Positions 25,057 to 33,521 are shown, counted from the stretch's first letter. The stretch: 64,000 nt of DNA from Flavobacterium pectinovorum (GCF_900142715.1 NZ_FRBX01000004.1:496001-560000); one strand, 5' to 3'. Numbers and translations: made by a program. Notes: a model not told the origin generated them from the letters alone.

Positions 25057-26088
25057 ATGAAATTCAAAGCAGAACAAATAGCAGGTTTACTTGACGGAGA
25101 AATCAAAGGAAATCCTAAGGTTGAAGTTTTTAAACTGGCCAAGATAGAAGAGGCAGCAGAAGGGTCGCTGACATTTCTTGCAAATCCTAAATACCTGAAA
25201 TTTTTGTATTCAACAAAAGCGTCAATTATTATTATGGATTCAAATTTTATTCCTGAACAGCCCCTGTCTGCGACAATTATCAAAGTTTCTGATCCCTATA
25301 AATCTTTTACTAGATTGTTAGAATATTACAATGAAGTAAAAATGATGAAGTCAGGAATTGAGCAGCCATCTGTGATTTCTGAAAGTGTTCAATATGGAGA
25401 AAATCTTTACTTGGGAAGTTTCTGTTATATTGGCTGCAACGTTAAAATTGGAGACAATGTAAAGATCTACCCTAACAGTTTTTTGGGAGATAATGTATAT
25501 ATTGGAGACAATAGTGTAGTATACGCCGGAGTAAGGATTTATTCTGAAACACAAATAGGAAGAAACTGCATAATACACTCAGGTTCAGTTATCGGATCTG
25601 ATGGTTTTGGATTTACTGCGGAACAGGATGGAACGTACAAGAAAGTACCCCAGATAGGAAATGTTGTAGTTGAAGATAATGTAGAGATAGGTGCGAATAC
25701 GACCATCGACAGGGCAACTTTAGGTTCTACCATAATTAGAAATGGAGTAAAGCTCGACAATCAAGTCCATATAGCCCACAATGTTGAGGTAGGCTCTAAT
25801 ACCATAATAGCGGGACAAACAGGAATTGCTGGTTCGACAAAAATCGGAATAAATTGTCTAATCGGCGGACAAGCGGGAATTATTGGTCATTTAAATATAG
25901 GCAACAATGTACAGATTCAAGCTCAATCCGGAGTGACCAAAAGTATAAAGGATAATACTTCAGTTCAGGGAACTCCAAGTATAAATCATTCCGATTTTCA
26001 CAGATCATACGTTCATTTTAAAAATCTTCCAAAGATTGTAGATGATATTTCTGCTTTAAAGAGACAGCATGAGGCGGAAAGTATTTAG
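25057..26088 (+). CDS. lpxD: UDP-3-O-(3-hydroxyacyl)glucosamine N-acyltransferase
   Basis: A 343-residue left-handed beta-helix acyltransferase of lipid A synthesis. The N-terminal uridine-binding domain (residues 1-100, EGSLTFLANPKYLKFLYSTK) is followed by hexapeptide repeats (about 105-310) with the catalytic His region DNQVHIAHN (His238/His241). The C-terminus is the usual helix. In Bacteroidota the housekeeping lpxD normally sits with lpxC/fabZ; here it stands alone between an efflux operon and the integrase, so it is probably a second, acquired copy. It could alter lipid A acyl chains. That a housekeeping copy exists elsewhere is assumed, not seen. Confidence 0.92.
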   Translation: MKFKAEQIAGLLDGEIKGNPKVEVFKLAKIEEAAEGSLTFLANPKYLKFLYSTKASIIIMDSNFIPEQPLSATIIKVSDPYKSFTRLLEYYNEVKMMKSGIEQPSVISESVQYGENLYLGSFCYIGCNVKIGDNVKIYPNSFLGDNVYIGDNSVVYAGVRIYSETQIGRNCIIHSGSVIGSDGFGFTAEQDGTYKKVPQIGNVVVEDNVEIGANTTIDRATLGSTIIRNGVKLDNQVHIAHNVEVGSNTIIAGQTGIAGSTKIGINCLIGGQAGIIGHLNIGNNVQIQAQSGVTKSIKDNTSVQGTPSINHSDFHRSYVHFKNLPKIVDDISALKRQHEAESI

Positions 26089-26245
26089 AGGAAGTACTTT
26101 TCAAGAATTGAAAACAATGAGTAAAGAATTTTTGCTTGTGTTAACTTATGTTCCTTTTAATTGAGTAAAACGACAAATCTTATATTTCAATGAGCATAAC
26201 AATAATCACGTATCCGATTATTATTTAAATTATAAAAGGCAGTCA

Positions 26246-26266
26246 ATAATGACTGCCTTTTATAGT
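26246..26266. terminator. Small bidirectional hairpin between lpxD and integrase
   Basis: The region around ataaaaggcagtcaataatgactgccttttat (arms aaaggcagtca/tgactgccttt, about 26234-26264) forms an 11-bp stem with A before and T after. It suits termination of both convergent genes. Confidence 0.6.
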
Positions 26267-26281
26267 AAGATTTCTAGGCTT

Positions 26282-27526
26282 TCAATTACACAACACATCC
26301 CCAGACATCCTTAGCTCAAGATTGCGCATATCCTCGCTGAGTTTATGCTCAACCACCTTAGCATAGATTTGAGTGGTACGGATACTTGTGTGTCCGAGCA
26401 TTTTGGACACGCTTTCAATAGGTACACCATTGCTCAGGGTAACGGTAGTTGCAAAAGTATGCCTTGCGATATGAAAGGTGAGCGTTTTTGTTATTCCGCA
26501 GAGGTCAGCAATCTCTTTCAGATAGCCGTTCATCCGTTGGTTTGAAATTACGGGAAATACGGTGCCGTTACTCAGAGACCTTGGATCATCACGGTATTTT
26601 TCCAATAGCTCTGTTGCCTTAGGTAATAAGGGTACGCGAACAGCTATATCCGTTTTGGCCCTGCTAGTGGATATCCATAAGCCGTGGTCAATACCCGTAA
26701 TGATCTTATTTGGAGTAAGTTCAGCGAGTTCAATATATGAAAGCCCCGTGTAGCAGCTAAATAGGAACATATCCCGCACACACTTCAGACGTTCTATAGT
26801 AAATTCTTTGTTAGCCATTGCAGTAAGTTCTTGAATGTTCAGGCACTCCCGTTCAACTTTGTCAAAATGCTTCTTAAAGCTTGCAAAGGGATCTTTGGCC
26901 AGCCAGTCTAATTTGACAGCCATATTTATCATTTTGCGCAGCCTTTCAATATGCTTCATTATGCCATTGTTGTTAAGAGGCTTTTGGTGGTCTTTAGGGA
27001 CATAATTAAAAAGGAAGCGCTCAAAGTCCAAAATAAACTTGTACTTAAGCTGTGAAAGGAAAATATCATTTCTGTAGAGTTTCTCCAAAAGGAATTTTTT
27101 CACATACCGCTGTGTGGTATGGTAATTCTTCATGGTTCCCGGAGCAAGTTTATGCATCTGCTGTTCATTATGATAATCCATCAGTGTCATTAATGTTGGA
27201 GTTGTGTTGTCCGTGCCTAGTACCCGGTCGCGTATCGCAGGGCCGTCTATCGCAGCATCATTCAACAGCATCTGCTGATAGGTATTTATGATCTTTGCCT
27301 TGAACTGGTTAAGAAATAGGTTGAGTTCAATAATTTCTTTGCGGTTTCCCTTAGCCATGCCTTTTCTTTCATCCCATTCGGCTGCCTTAACGGAACGCTT
27401 GACTGAAATCTCAGTCCGTTTTCCATTTACCGTTACTCGGGCACAGATGGGAGCCGAACCTTGGATCGTGGTTTTTTGGGTCTTTAGGTAAAAGAGGACC
27501 CCGAATGTAATTCCTGCTGTTTTCAT
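26282..27526 (-). CDS. Tyrosine site-specific recombinase (CTnDOT-like integrase)
   Basis: 414 residues. An N-terminal arm-binding domain of the Bacteroidota type (YLKTQKTTIQGSAPICARVT, residues 13-32) is followed by a SAM-like core-binding domain (about 110-215) and the catalytic domain. Catalytic residues are Lys291, His352 and Arg355 in HIARH, His379 in LGHTS, and nucleophile Tyr388. The first catalytic Arg is missing: the box reads CYTGLSYIE with Ser263, as in IntDOT of CTnDOT. It sits 302 bases inside a tRNA-Pro gene and is transcribed away from it, the usual position at an island end. A downstream excisionase is not evident, though the HTH genes at 1 and 15436 are candidates. Confidence 0.93.
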   Translation of the reverse strand: MKTAGITFGVLFYLKTQKTTIQGSAPICARVTVNGKRTEISVKRSVKAAEWDERKGMAKGNRKEIIELNLFLNQFKAKIINTYQQMLLNDAAIDGPAIRDRVLGTDNTTPTLMTLMDYHNEQQMHKLAPGTMKNYHTTQRYVKKFLLEKLYRNDIFLSQLKYKFILDFERFLFNYVPKDHQKPLNNNGIMKHIERLRKMINMAVKLDWLAKDPFASFKKHFDKVERECLNIQELTAMANKEFTIERLKCVRDMFLFSCYTGLSYIELAELTPNKIITGIDHGLWISTSRAKTDIAVRVPLLPKATELLEKYRDDPRSLSNGTVFPVISNQRMNGYLKEIADLCGITKTLTFHIARHTFATTVTLSNGVPIESVSKMLGHTSIRTTQIYAKVVEHKLSEDMRNLELRMSGDVLCN

Positions 27527-27535
27527 ATCTCAAAA

Positions 27536-27567
27536 ATTTAATGTTTCAAAAGATTTGAACATTAAAT
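27536..27567. promoter_or_regulatory. Inverted repeat directly upstream of the integrase start
   Basis: The 10-bp arms atttaatgtt and aacattaaat are separated by 12 bases, beginning 10 bases before the integrase ATG (minus strand). It is suited to an operator for integrase autoregulation or an arm-type binding site. No gene lies in 27527-27827. Confidence 0.5.
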
Positions 27568-27770
27568 GGGTCTCAATACATCTGATTTTTTGATCAAATA
27601 AACGCGTATTTTGAGAAGCATCAAATGTTAAAATTTGAGCACAACAGACTGAAAACGATTGTATTAAAATGATTTTTGGAACCTGCAAGGTATAAAAAGA
27701 AAAGGGGTAGCCGAATAGGTCCCATTTTCTTTGATATATCTTGAATATTTTGGAGTTGAATAAAAAGAAA

Positions 27771-27800
27771 AACCCCTTAAATCATACGATTTAAGGGGTT
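27771..27800 (-). terminator. Terminator downstream of tRNA-Pro
   Basis: A perfect 12-bp stem (aaccccttaaat/atttaaggggtt) with a 6-base loop, followed on the minus strand by tttttctttttatt. It lies 27 bases beyond the 3' end of the tRNA. Confidence 0.8.
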
Positions 27801-27827
27801 TTGACTGACTTTGAAAGTCTAAAAAGT

Positions 27828-27901
27828 CGGGGTGGCAGGATTCGAACCTGCGGCCTCCTGCTCCCAAAGCAGGCGCGATAACCGGGCTACGCTACACCCC
27901 G
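27828..27901 (-). tRNA. tRNA-Pro (anticodon TGG)
   Basis: A 74-base cloverleaf. The acceptor stem is cggggtg/caccccg, the anticodon arm cctgc-tttggga-gcagg with TGG, and the T arm gcagg-ttcgaat-cctgc. CCA is not encoded. Its 3' end faces the integrase and the accessory region to the left, so it is the likely attB of the island; a second copy of its 3' end was not found inside the window. Confidence 0.95.
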
Positions 27902-28022
27902 TAAGCGGATGCAAATATAGTAATAAATTCTGTTTACAAAAGAAAAATTTCAAAATAAATAAAACTTATTTTAAGATAGTTATTTAGGATTTATTTTGAG
28001 GGGAATTTTTTATAATAAAGTT

Positions 28023-28030
28023 TACCTTTG
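28023..28030 (+). promoter_or_regulatory. -7 box of the trxB promoter
   Basis: TACCTTTG fits TAnnTTTG. A TTTG at 27995-27998 about 24 bases upstream is an acceptable -33 element. The start codon follows 23 bases later. Confidence 0.55.
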
Positions 28031-28053
28031 CATCACTAAAAACTATACATATT

Positions 28054-29001
28054 ATGTCAGATACAATCGAAAAAATTAAATGCCTAATTATTGGTTCTGG
28101 TCCGGCGGGTTATACTGCTGCAATTTATGCTGCCAGAGCAAATATGAATCCAATATTATATCAAGGAATGCAGCCTGGTGGTCAATTGACTACGACAAAT
28201 GAGGTAGAGAATTTTCCGGGTTATGTTGATGGTGTTACAGGTCCTGAAATGATGGTTCAGTTACAAGAGCAAGCAAAACGTTTTGGTGCTGATATTCGTG
28301 ATGGCTGGGCTACAAAAGTTGATTTTTCAGGAGATATTCATAAAGTTTGGATTAACGATGCAATCGAATTGCACTGTGAAACCGTTATTATTTCTACAGG
28401 AGCTTCGGCTAAATATTTAGGATTGCCTTCAGAACAACATTACCTAAACATGGGTGGAGGAGTTTCTGCCTGCGCTGTTTGCGACGGATTTTTCTACCGT
28501 AATCAGGAAGTTGTTATTGTTGGAGCAGGAGATTCTGCTTGTGAAGAAGCACATTACTTGTCTAAACTTTGTAAAAAAGTAACCATGTTGGTAAGAAGCG
28601 AAAAATTCAGAGCTTCGAAAATTATGGAAGAACGTGTTCGCAAAACTGAAAATATTGAGATTTTAATGAATCACGATACTGTAGAAGTTTTAGGTGATAA
28701 CAACGTTGTTCATGCGATTAAAGCATTAAACAAAACGACAGGTGATGTAATTGAAATTCCTGCAACAGGATTTTTCGTTGCAATTGGTCATAAACCAAAT
28801 ACAGATATTTTTAAAGATTATATTACTCTTGATGAAACAGGTTATATTATAAATGTACCAGGAACATCTAAAACAAATGTTGATGGTGTTTTTGTAGCCG
28901 GTGATGCTGCAGATCACGTATACCGTCAGGCAATTACAGCTGCAGGTACTGGTTGTATGGCTGCACTTGATGCTGAAAGATATTTAGCGTCTAAGGAATA
29001 A
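28054..29001 (+). CDS. trxB: Thioredoxin-disulfide reductase
   Basis: A 315-residue flavoenzyme that passes electrons from NADPH to thioredoxin in the cytoplasm. The FAD motif is GSGPAGYTAAIYAARA (14-29), the redox-active disulfide Cys140-Ala-Val-Cys143, the NADPH motif GAGDSACEEA (about 157-166) and the C-terminal FAD motif VDGVFVAGDAAD. It is of usual length, complete and single-gene, with a strong bidirectional terminator after it. This is the first core gene right of the island boundary. Confidence 0.97.
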   Translation: MSDTIEKIKCLIIGSGPAGYTAAIYAARANMNPILYQGMQPGGQLTTTNEVENFPGYVDGVTGPEMMVQLQEQAKRFGADIRDGWATKVDFSGDIHKVWINDAIELHCETVIISTGASAKYLGLPSEQHYLNMGGGVSACAVCDGFFYRNQEVVIVGAGDSACEEAHYLSKLCKKVTMLVRSEKFRASKIMEERVRKTENIEILMNHDTVEVLGDNNVVHAIKALNKTTGDVIEIPATGFFVAIGHKPNTDIFKDYITLDETGYIINVPGTSKTNVDGVFVAGDAADHVYRQAITAAGTGCMAALDAERYLASKE

Positions 29002-29009
29002 GTAAAAAT

Positions 29010-29155
29010 TGTTTCAGGTTTTCTTTGTTTCAAGTTCCTGGAAACGTTAATTAGAAAGCCAATAAAAAAATAAAAAATCCCATTCGTCGCGACGAATGGG
29101 ATTTTTTATTTTAGAATGTTCCAACAAACTTGAAACAAAGGGAACCTGAAAACTT
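29010..29155. repeat. Nested inverted repeat around the trxB terminator
   Basis: The inner element 29072-29107 is a perfect 36-base palindrome (aaaaaatcccattcgtcg and its complement), acting as terminator for both convergent genes. Outside it, gtttcaggttttctttgtttcaagtt (about 29010-29035) is matched by an imperfect inverted copy at about 29126-29155 (aacttgaaacaaagg.aacctgaaa), giving a larger hairpin. The long outer arms look like a dispersed repeat rather than part of a terminator. Confidence 0.7.
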
Positions 29156-29159
29156 GAAA

Positions 29160-29993
29160 CTATTTAAGTTTTTTAATCAATTTTGCTTCTTCAGAAAAAC
29201 GGGTAAGTTCAATTTTTGGATTTCCAAATAAGGTAAGTTCTGATTTGTCTCCGGCAGCTATCGAAATAGTAGTTTCTGCAAGAATAGTTCCTGTTGAATA
29301 TCCTTCTGTGGTAACATTTGCTTCTTTTAAGGTGAATTTTGTTCCTGTAAAAGTAGAATTGTTGTCTAAACGAATAGTTCCTTTTTCGGTAATTCCTTCA
29401 ATTGCAGCATTTGCTTTTTGATACAAATCACATTTAAATTTTATTGCAGCAACCAATGCTTTTATTGAAGCATTTTTACTTAATTGTAACGTACCATCAT
29501 CTGATTTTAAGTTCAATTCCGTTTTTGATTTATCATCAGCAATTAAGGTAAATTTTTTAGAATTTGCATTCAGAAATAATTTAGAATAATCAGAACTGTT
29601 AAATGTAATATCGTCTAATTGAAGTTCTTGTATAGCATAAATGACTGATTCATTTTTTGCAATTACTTTATTAAGAGATTTTGTGTACGTAACGCGAACA
29701 ATTAATTTCTTAAAAATGGTGCTTTCTTTTGTTGTGTATAAACGAAGCATTCTGTCTCTTAAATCCATTCCGATGATTTCGTGTAAATTGTCATCGGCTT
29801 CGATTTTGATTTCGTTTTTCTCTCCACGTTCCAGATAAACTTCCAGATTGTCATCGGCTTCGATTCCATCAAATTCTCCTACTTCTTTAATAGAAGTGGT
29901 TACGATTTTAGATCCTTTTAGTTTCTCTCTTTTTTGTGCAAAAGTTAATGTCGTAACTAATAATAATAGGAGTAAGGCTGTACTTTTTTTCAT
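29160..29993 (-). CDS. GIN domain (DUF2807) exported protein
   Basis: 277 residues from the ATG at 29993, where a signal peptide begins (MKKSTALLLLLLVTTLTFAQ). The longer frame adds 13 residues without that feature. The body is a right-handed beta-helix-like 'putative auto-transporter adhesin, head GIN' domain: EVGEFDGIEADDNLEVYLERGEKNEIKIEADDN. It is the last gene of the PadR-PspC-GIN-GIN set. The function is unknown; these proteins are thought to sit in the envelope. A long C-terminal half without GIN signature ends in KLIKKLK. Confidence 0.85.
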   Translation of the reverse strand: MKKSTALLLLLLVTTLTFAQKREKLKGSKIVTTSIKEVGEFDGIEADDNLEVYLERGEKNEIKIEADDNLHEIIGMDLRDRMLRLYTTKESTIFKKLIVRVTYTKSLNKVIAKNESVIYAIQELQLDDITFNSSDYSKLFLNANSKKFTLIADDKSKTELNLKSDDGTLQLSKNASIKALVAAIKFKCDLYQKANAAIEGITEKGTIRLDNNSTFTGTKFTLKEANVTTEGYSTGTILAETTISIAAGDKSELTLFGNPKIELTRFSEEAKLIKKLK

Positions 29994-30076
29994 TAATTCT
30001 AGATTTGATTTGGACAAATATAAAAAAATCATCCACTTTTGATGAATGATTTCTTTTATATTTAACAGATAAATAT

Positions 30077-30811
30077 TTATCCCTGGCTGATGCTTCCTCC
30101 TGAACTTGATTTTTTCTCGATTGTTTTAGGAGCTATATCATAATTAATATGACCTCCGCTGCTTGCTTCTGCTTTAAGGCTTACAATTGGATGTACATTT
30201 ATAGTTCCTCCGCTTGAAACATCTGCGTTTACTTCGTTTGCCAATAATTTTCCGGCATCAACACTTGCACCGCTTGAAGCTGTTGTTTGAACTTTTAAAG
30301 CTTTTCCCTGAACGTTAATAGAACTTCCGCTGCTTGATGTGGCTGAAATGTTATCAGATTCAATGTTAAGATCCATAGTTGCTGCACTTGATGATTCAAG
30401 ATCTATATTTTCTCCCTGAAAAACATTTTTGCTTTGTACAGTTGAAGCACTCGAGGCTTCAATTTTTTCAAGAGAAGGTACTTTTACAGTAACTTTTTTC
30501 ATTGTTATGTTGCGGAAAGAACTGAATTTACATTTAATTATTAAAGTTCCGTTTTCTACTTTAGTTATAATTTCTTTCTGCAAATTATCATCAGCTTCTA
30601 CAGTAATTTCGGTTGCGTCAGATTGTTCGATTACAACATCAATGGCATTGCTTACAGATATGTTTTTAAAATCTCCTTCAACAATTCTTTTTTCGGTAGT
30701 CACATTTCCGCTGCCTTCAACAGTATTCATGTTAAAATTACAAGAGGCAAATAATAATGCGGTGATTGTGGCAATAATGAATTTCGTAATATGAATGATT
30801 ATTTTGATCAT
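30077..30811 (-). CDS. GIN domain (DUF2807) lipoprotein
   Basis: 244 residues, with a signal peptide and lipobox (LLFASC, Cys near 24). The GIN domain begins VEGDFKNISVSNAIDVVIEQSDATEITVEADDNLQ. It is followed by short Ser/Ala/Gly-rich repeats such as ASSGASVDAG, VSSGGTINV and ASSGGHINYD, spaced about 20 residues, the ladder of a beta-helix. It starts 4 bases after the PspC gene stop, so it is co-transcribed. Similar in layout to its downstream neighbour; the two are paralogues by domain. Role in the envelope unknown. Confidence 0.88.
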   Translation of the reverse strand: MIKIIIHITKFIIATITALLFASCNFNMNTVEGSGNVTTEKRIVEGDFKNISVSNAIDVVIEQSDATEITVEADDNLQKEIITKVENGTLIIKCKFSSFRNITMKKVTVKVPSLEKIEASSASTVQSKNVFQGENIDLESSSAATMDLNIESDNISATSSSGSSINVQGKALKVQTTASSGASVDAGKLLANEVNADVSSGGTINVHPIVSLKAEASSGGHINYDIAPKTIEKKSSSGGSISQG

Positions 30812-30814
30812 GGC

Positions 30815-32539
30815 TTAGTTAATTTTGATTATTACTCCGTTTTTATCAGTGGTTAGTTTTCCTTTAGTTTTTTTTCCGTTTAAAACTTCTTTACCGTTAA
30901 TTTTAACCGAAACTTCATTTATTGTATCATTGTCGTTTTGATTTTCTTCAATGGTAACATCGTCAAAATCATCTTCATTTGGCGGGCAATCAAAACATTT
31001 AATTTTAGAACCTTCTACCTTGTAGTTGTAATTTCCACTAAAGTGTAAGTTGAAAAAATCATCTTCAGAATCGTCGTAATCTTGTACAGAAGAATCTGGT
31101 TTAAATAACTGTCCTTCTGGCAAGTATAGATATATGTCAACTTCTTGTCCTCTGAATTTGTTTTTTACATCCGTAAGAAAATAATTATCCAAAATTAAAT
31201 GATTTCCGTTAATTTCAATCTTATAATTTATTTTTTCTGCTCTTTTTTTAGCATTTGTAAATGAATTTCCTCTTGCACTTTTTTCTATTTGCAGGTATGC
31301 ATTAGATTCATCAGTACGTAAAACATGCAAACGAACATCTGTAGAATAAATCAATTGATTGTTGGCAGAATCCTGTACAAATTGAAAATCTCTGTGGTGA
31401 TCTAAGTCTTTAGCATAATAATCATTATATCTAAACTTTACATAAAGCGTATCGTTTGGACTAATACCAATCTCTTTTTTCTCAATAGTTTTATTATCAT
31501 AAGAAATTTCAGTGGCTTGTTTAATTCCAATGCTTATTGCAATTGCTACTGCAATAATCCAGATTGCTAACAAGGTATATTTTGTGATATTTCCAATTGA
31601 TTTTAAGTCTGGAGATAACAATTTGAAACCTAATAGCGTAAGGAAGAAAAACGGAATTCCAACTGCAAAGAACATCAATAAACCAAATGACCAGATAGGG
31701 TAATCTGTAAAGTTTCCTGCGTCAACAAAGTTTTGCCAAGGAAAATCAACAAAAACATTCGTTCCTAAAGTAAAAACCCCAATCAGTAACATGATTAAAA
31801 CGCTAATTCCTGACATGATTAAAACTACTCCTAAAAATTTAGCGAAAATTTTAAAAATTGTCATGATAAAGTCTCCAAATGAACTACTTATTCTCTCAGC
31901 TCCCGACTTTACCTGGTTTCCCATTTTATCATAATCTGCACTTTTAAATTTATCAGATAACGATTCAATTTCTTCACGAACTTTTTTCTCAATGTTTGAA
32001 ATGGTTACCGGTTCACCAGTCATTTCTAATTTTTCAGAAGTTGTAACTGCTTCCGGCGTTACGATCCAAAGAACAAAATAAGCTAAGATCCCGGTTCCGA
32101 AACCTGCAAAAACAAATATTAAGAATATGATTTTGATCCAAACGGCATCAATTCCAAAATAATGTCCTAAACCTGTGGCAACACCACCAATCATACCTTT
32201 TTCTTTATCACGGTATAATTTTTTGGTTTTTCTGTTTGCATAATCATTAAAAGACTGATTTGGTTTTTCGTCATCTTCAATGATGTAATCTTCAGGTTGT
32301 CCCATTACTACAATCACTTCCTCAACATCTTTCAATCCCACAACATGTTTGTCGCTTTTTTGTTTTTCTGTTAATAATTCAGAAACACGCATTTCGATAT
32401 CTTTAATAATTTCATCCTGACCAGATGAGTTGTTTAATGATCGTTTTATGGCGTCAAAATAGCGCGTTAATTTTAAGTATGCATCTTCATCGATGTGAAA
32501 AAACATACCTCCTAAGTTAATATTTACTGTTTTGTTCAT
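30815..32539 (-). CDS. PspC domain-containing membrane protein
   Basis: 574 residues. A cytoplasmic N-terminal part (1-105) is followed by the PspC domain (about 108-170: KEKGMIGGVATGLGHYFGID, then a TM ending LWIVTPEA). Three further TM segments lie at about 232-260, 290-312 and 325-345. A long periplasmic C-terminal domain with acidic, Asn-rich sequence follows (about 350-574). PspC elsewhere is part of the phage-shock membrane-stress response; this architecture is the flavobacterial long form. It is encoded 3 bases after the PadR gene and 4 before the first GIN gene, so all are one operon. Confidence 0.9.
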   Translation of the reverse strand: MNKTVNINLGGMFFHIDEDAYLKLTRYFDAIKRSLNNSSGQDEIIKDIEMRVSELLTEKQKSDKHVVGLKDVEEVIVVMGQPEDYIIEDDEKPNQSFNDYANRKTKKLYRDKEKGMIGGVATGLGHYFGIDAVWIKIIFLIFVFAGFGTGILAYFVLWIVTPEAVTTSEKLEMTGEPVTISNIEKKVREEIESLSDKFKSADYDKMGNQVKSGAERISSSFGDFIMTIFKIFAKFLGVVLIMSGISVLIMLLIGVFTLGTNVFVDFPWQNFVDAGNFTDYPIWSFGLLMFFAVGIPFFFLTLLGFKLLSPDLKSIGNITKYTLLAIWIIAVAIAISIGIKQATEISYDNKTIEKKEIGISPNDTLYVKFRYNDYYAKDLDHHRDFQFVQDSANNQLIYSTDVRLHVLRTDESNAYLQIEKSARGNSFTNAKKRAEKINYKIEINGNHLILDNYFLTDVKNKFRGQEVDIYLYLPEGQLFKPDSSVQDYDDSEDDFFNLHFSGNYNYKVEGSKIKCFDCPPNEDDFDDVTIEENQNDNDTINEVSVKINGKEVLNGKKTKGKLTTDKNGVIIKIN

Positions 32540-32542
32540 GAC

Positions 32543-32875
32543 TTATTGATTTTGATTGGTGATTAGTTTTACGGCGTCAGACAATTCTGTCCAGGTACCG
32601 TTAAGTTCGTTTAAAAAAGTTTGTCCTATTTCGGTTAATCCATAATATTTTCGTGGTGGTCCGGAAGTCGATTCTTCCCAGCGATAATTGAGTAAACCGT
32701 CGTTTTTCAGTCTGGTTAAAAGAGGATAAACCGTTCCTTCAACCACTAATAATTTTGCGTTTTTTAAAGTGTCTAATATTTCTGATGTGTATGCGTCTTT
32801 TTCTTTTAAAACAGATAAGATGCAAAATTCAAGAACACCTTTGCGCATCTGTGCTTTTGTGTTTTCAATGTTCAT
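32543..32875 (-). CDS. PadR family transcriptional regulator
   Basis: 110 residues, the short PadR form: a winged helix (AQMRKGVLEFCILSVLKEKDAYTSEIL; GTVYPLLTRLKNDGLLNYRW; SGPPRKYYGLTEIGQTFL). It heads the four-gene operon with PspC and two GIN proteins and probably represses its own promoter in the 32876-33041 gap. Effector unknown. Confidence 0.93.
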   Translation of the reverse strand: MNIENTKAQMRKGVLEFCILSVLKEKDAYTSEILDTLKNAKLLVVEGTVYPLLTRLKNDGLLNYRWEESTSGPPRKYYGLTEIGQTFLNELNGTWTELSDAVKLITNQNQ

Positions 32876-33003
32876 AATTTCATTTTGTTTTTTTTAGATT
32901 GAACAATTCGTTTTTTGATTGATGATTTTGATTGATGATTGATTTCGAAACTATTCTATTGATTGTTTGTATGGTTTCGACTATAACTTTTAATTTTTTT
33001 TAT

Positions 33004-33028
33004 GTCACACTGAGCGAAGTCGAAGTGC
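33004..33028. repeat. Dispersed intergenic repeat (gtcacactgagcgaagtcga type)
   Basis: The word gtcacactgagcgaagtcga followed by agtgc stands out in base composition from its AT-rich flanks. I recognise it as a widely dispersed bacterial intergenic repeat. Single copy in this window. It lies downstream of the DUF4870 gene in terminator position. Confidence 0.5.
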
Positions 33029-33041
33029 TTCATAATAATGA

Positions 33042-33521
33042 TTACTTTATAAAAGGAATCGTTAGCGGATATTTGTAATATTCTCCGTTTGAAGTTTTTA
33101 TTGAAGCATAAATCACTAAAAAGAATTCCAAAACTTTTAGCAATCCAAAAAGTACTACAGCTGTTGCACCAATTGTTAATAACCCGATGTTACCCTGAAA
33201 ATTGAAATTTCTGATAACGAAATCTTCATCGTTAAAAACAGCTTCCATAGGAAGGTTTTGAAGAAATACAATGATGAAAATCGGAATAGCAATTAAGGCT
33301 AAGATCAAAGTATAAAGCAATAAACTTAACTGAAAATTTAAAGCCTGTTTTCCGTGGTGATTTACAAATTCTGATTTGTCTTTGTAACTCGTCCAGATTA
33401 GTATTGGAAAAATATAATTTCCAAAAGGAATGATATACTGACTTAATGTACTTAAATGTGTGAACGTTGCAGTGTTCTTTTCTGATGTTGTTTCCATGAT
33501 GAGTGGTGTTGTTGTTTCCAT
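33042..33521 (-). CDS. DUF4870 domain membrane protein
   Basis: 159 residues from the ATG at 33521 (METTTPLIMETTSEK); 33497 is an alternative, and the frame to 33533 adds four residues. Three or four TM segments: SQYIIPFGNYIFPILIW (about 27-43), LLLYTLILALIAIPIFIIVF (about 66-86), and two near 110-145. The motif KDKSEFVNHHGKQALNFQ is the DUF4870 hallmark. Function unknown; in flavobacteria it is often near the PadR-PspC operon, as here (166 bases upstream on the same strand). Confidence 0.85.
   Translation of the reverse strand: METTTPLIMETTSEKNTATFTHLSTLSQYIIPFGNYIFPILIWTSYKDKSEFVNHHGKQALNFQLSLLLYTLILALIAIPIFIIVFLQNLPMEAVFNDEDFVIRNFNFQGNIGLLTIGATAVVLFGLLKVLEFFLVIYASIKTSNGEYYKYPLTIPFIK

Noticed and set aside
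24984..25283. 99-codon minus-strand frame at the start of lpxD
   Set aside because: Antisense to a clear LpxD N-terminal domain; no motif.
25057..26088. Extra lpxD as a sugar O-acetyltransferase of another kind (hexapeptide family)
   Set aside because: The N-terminal uridine-binding domain and DNQVHIAHN region are specific to LpxD.
27664..27867. A 67-codon minus-strand frame across tRNA-Pro and its terminator
   Set aside because: It is a by-product of the tRNA and the hairpin; no protein-like content.
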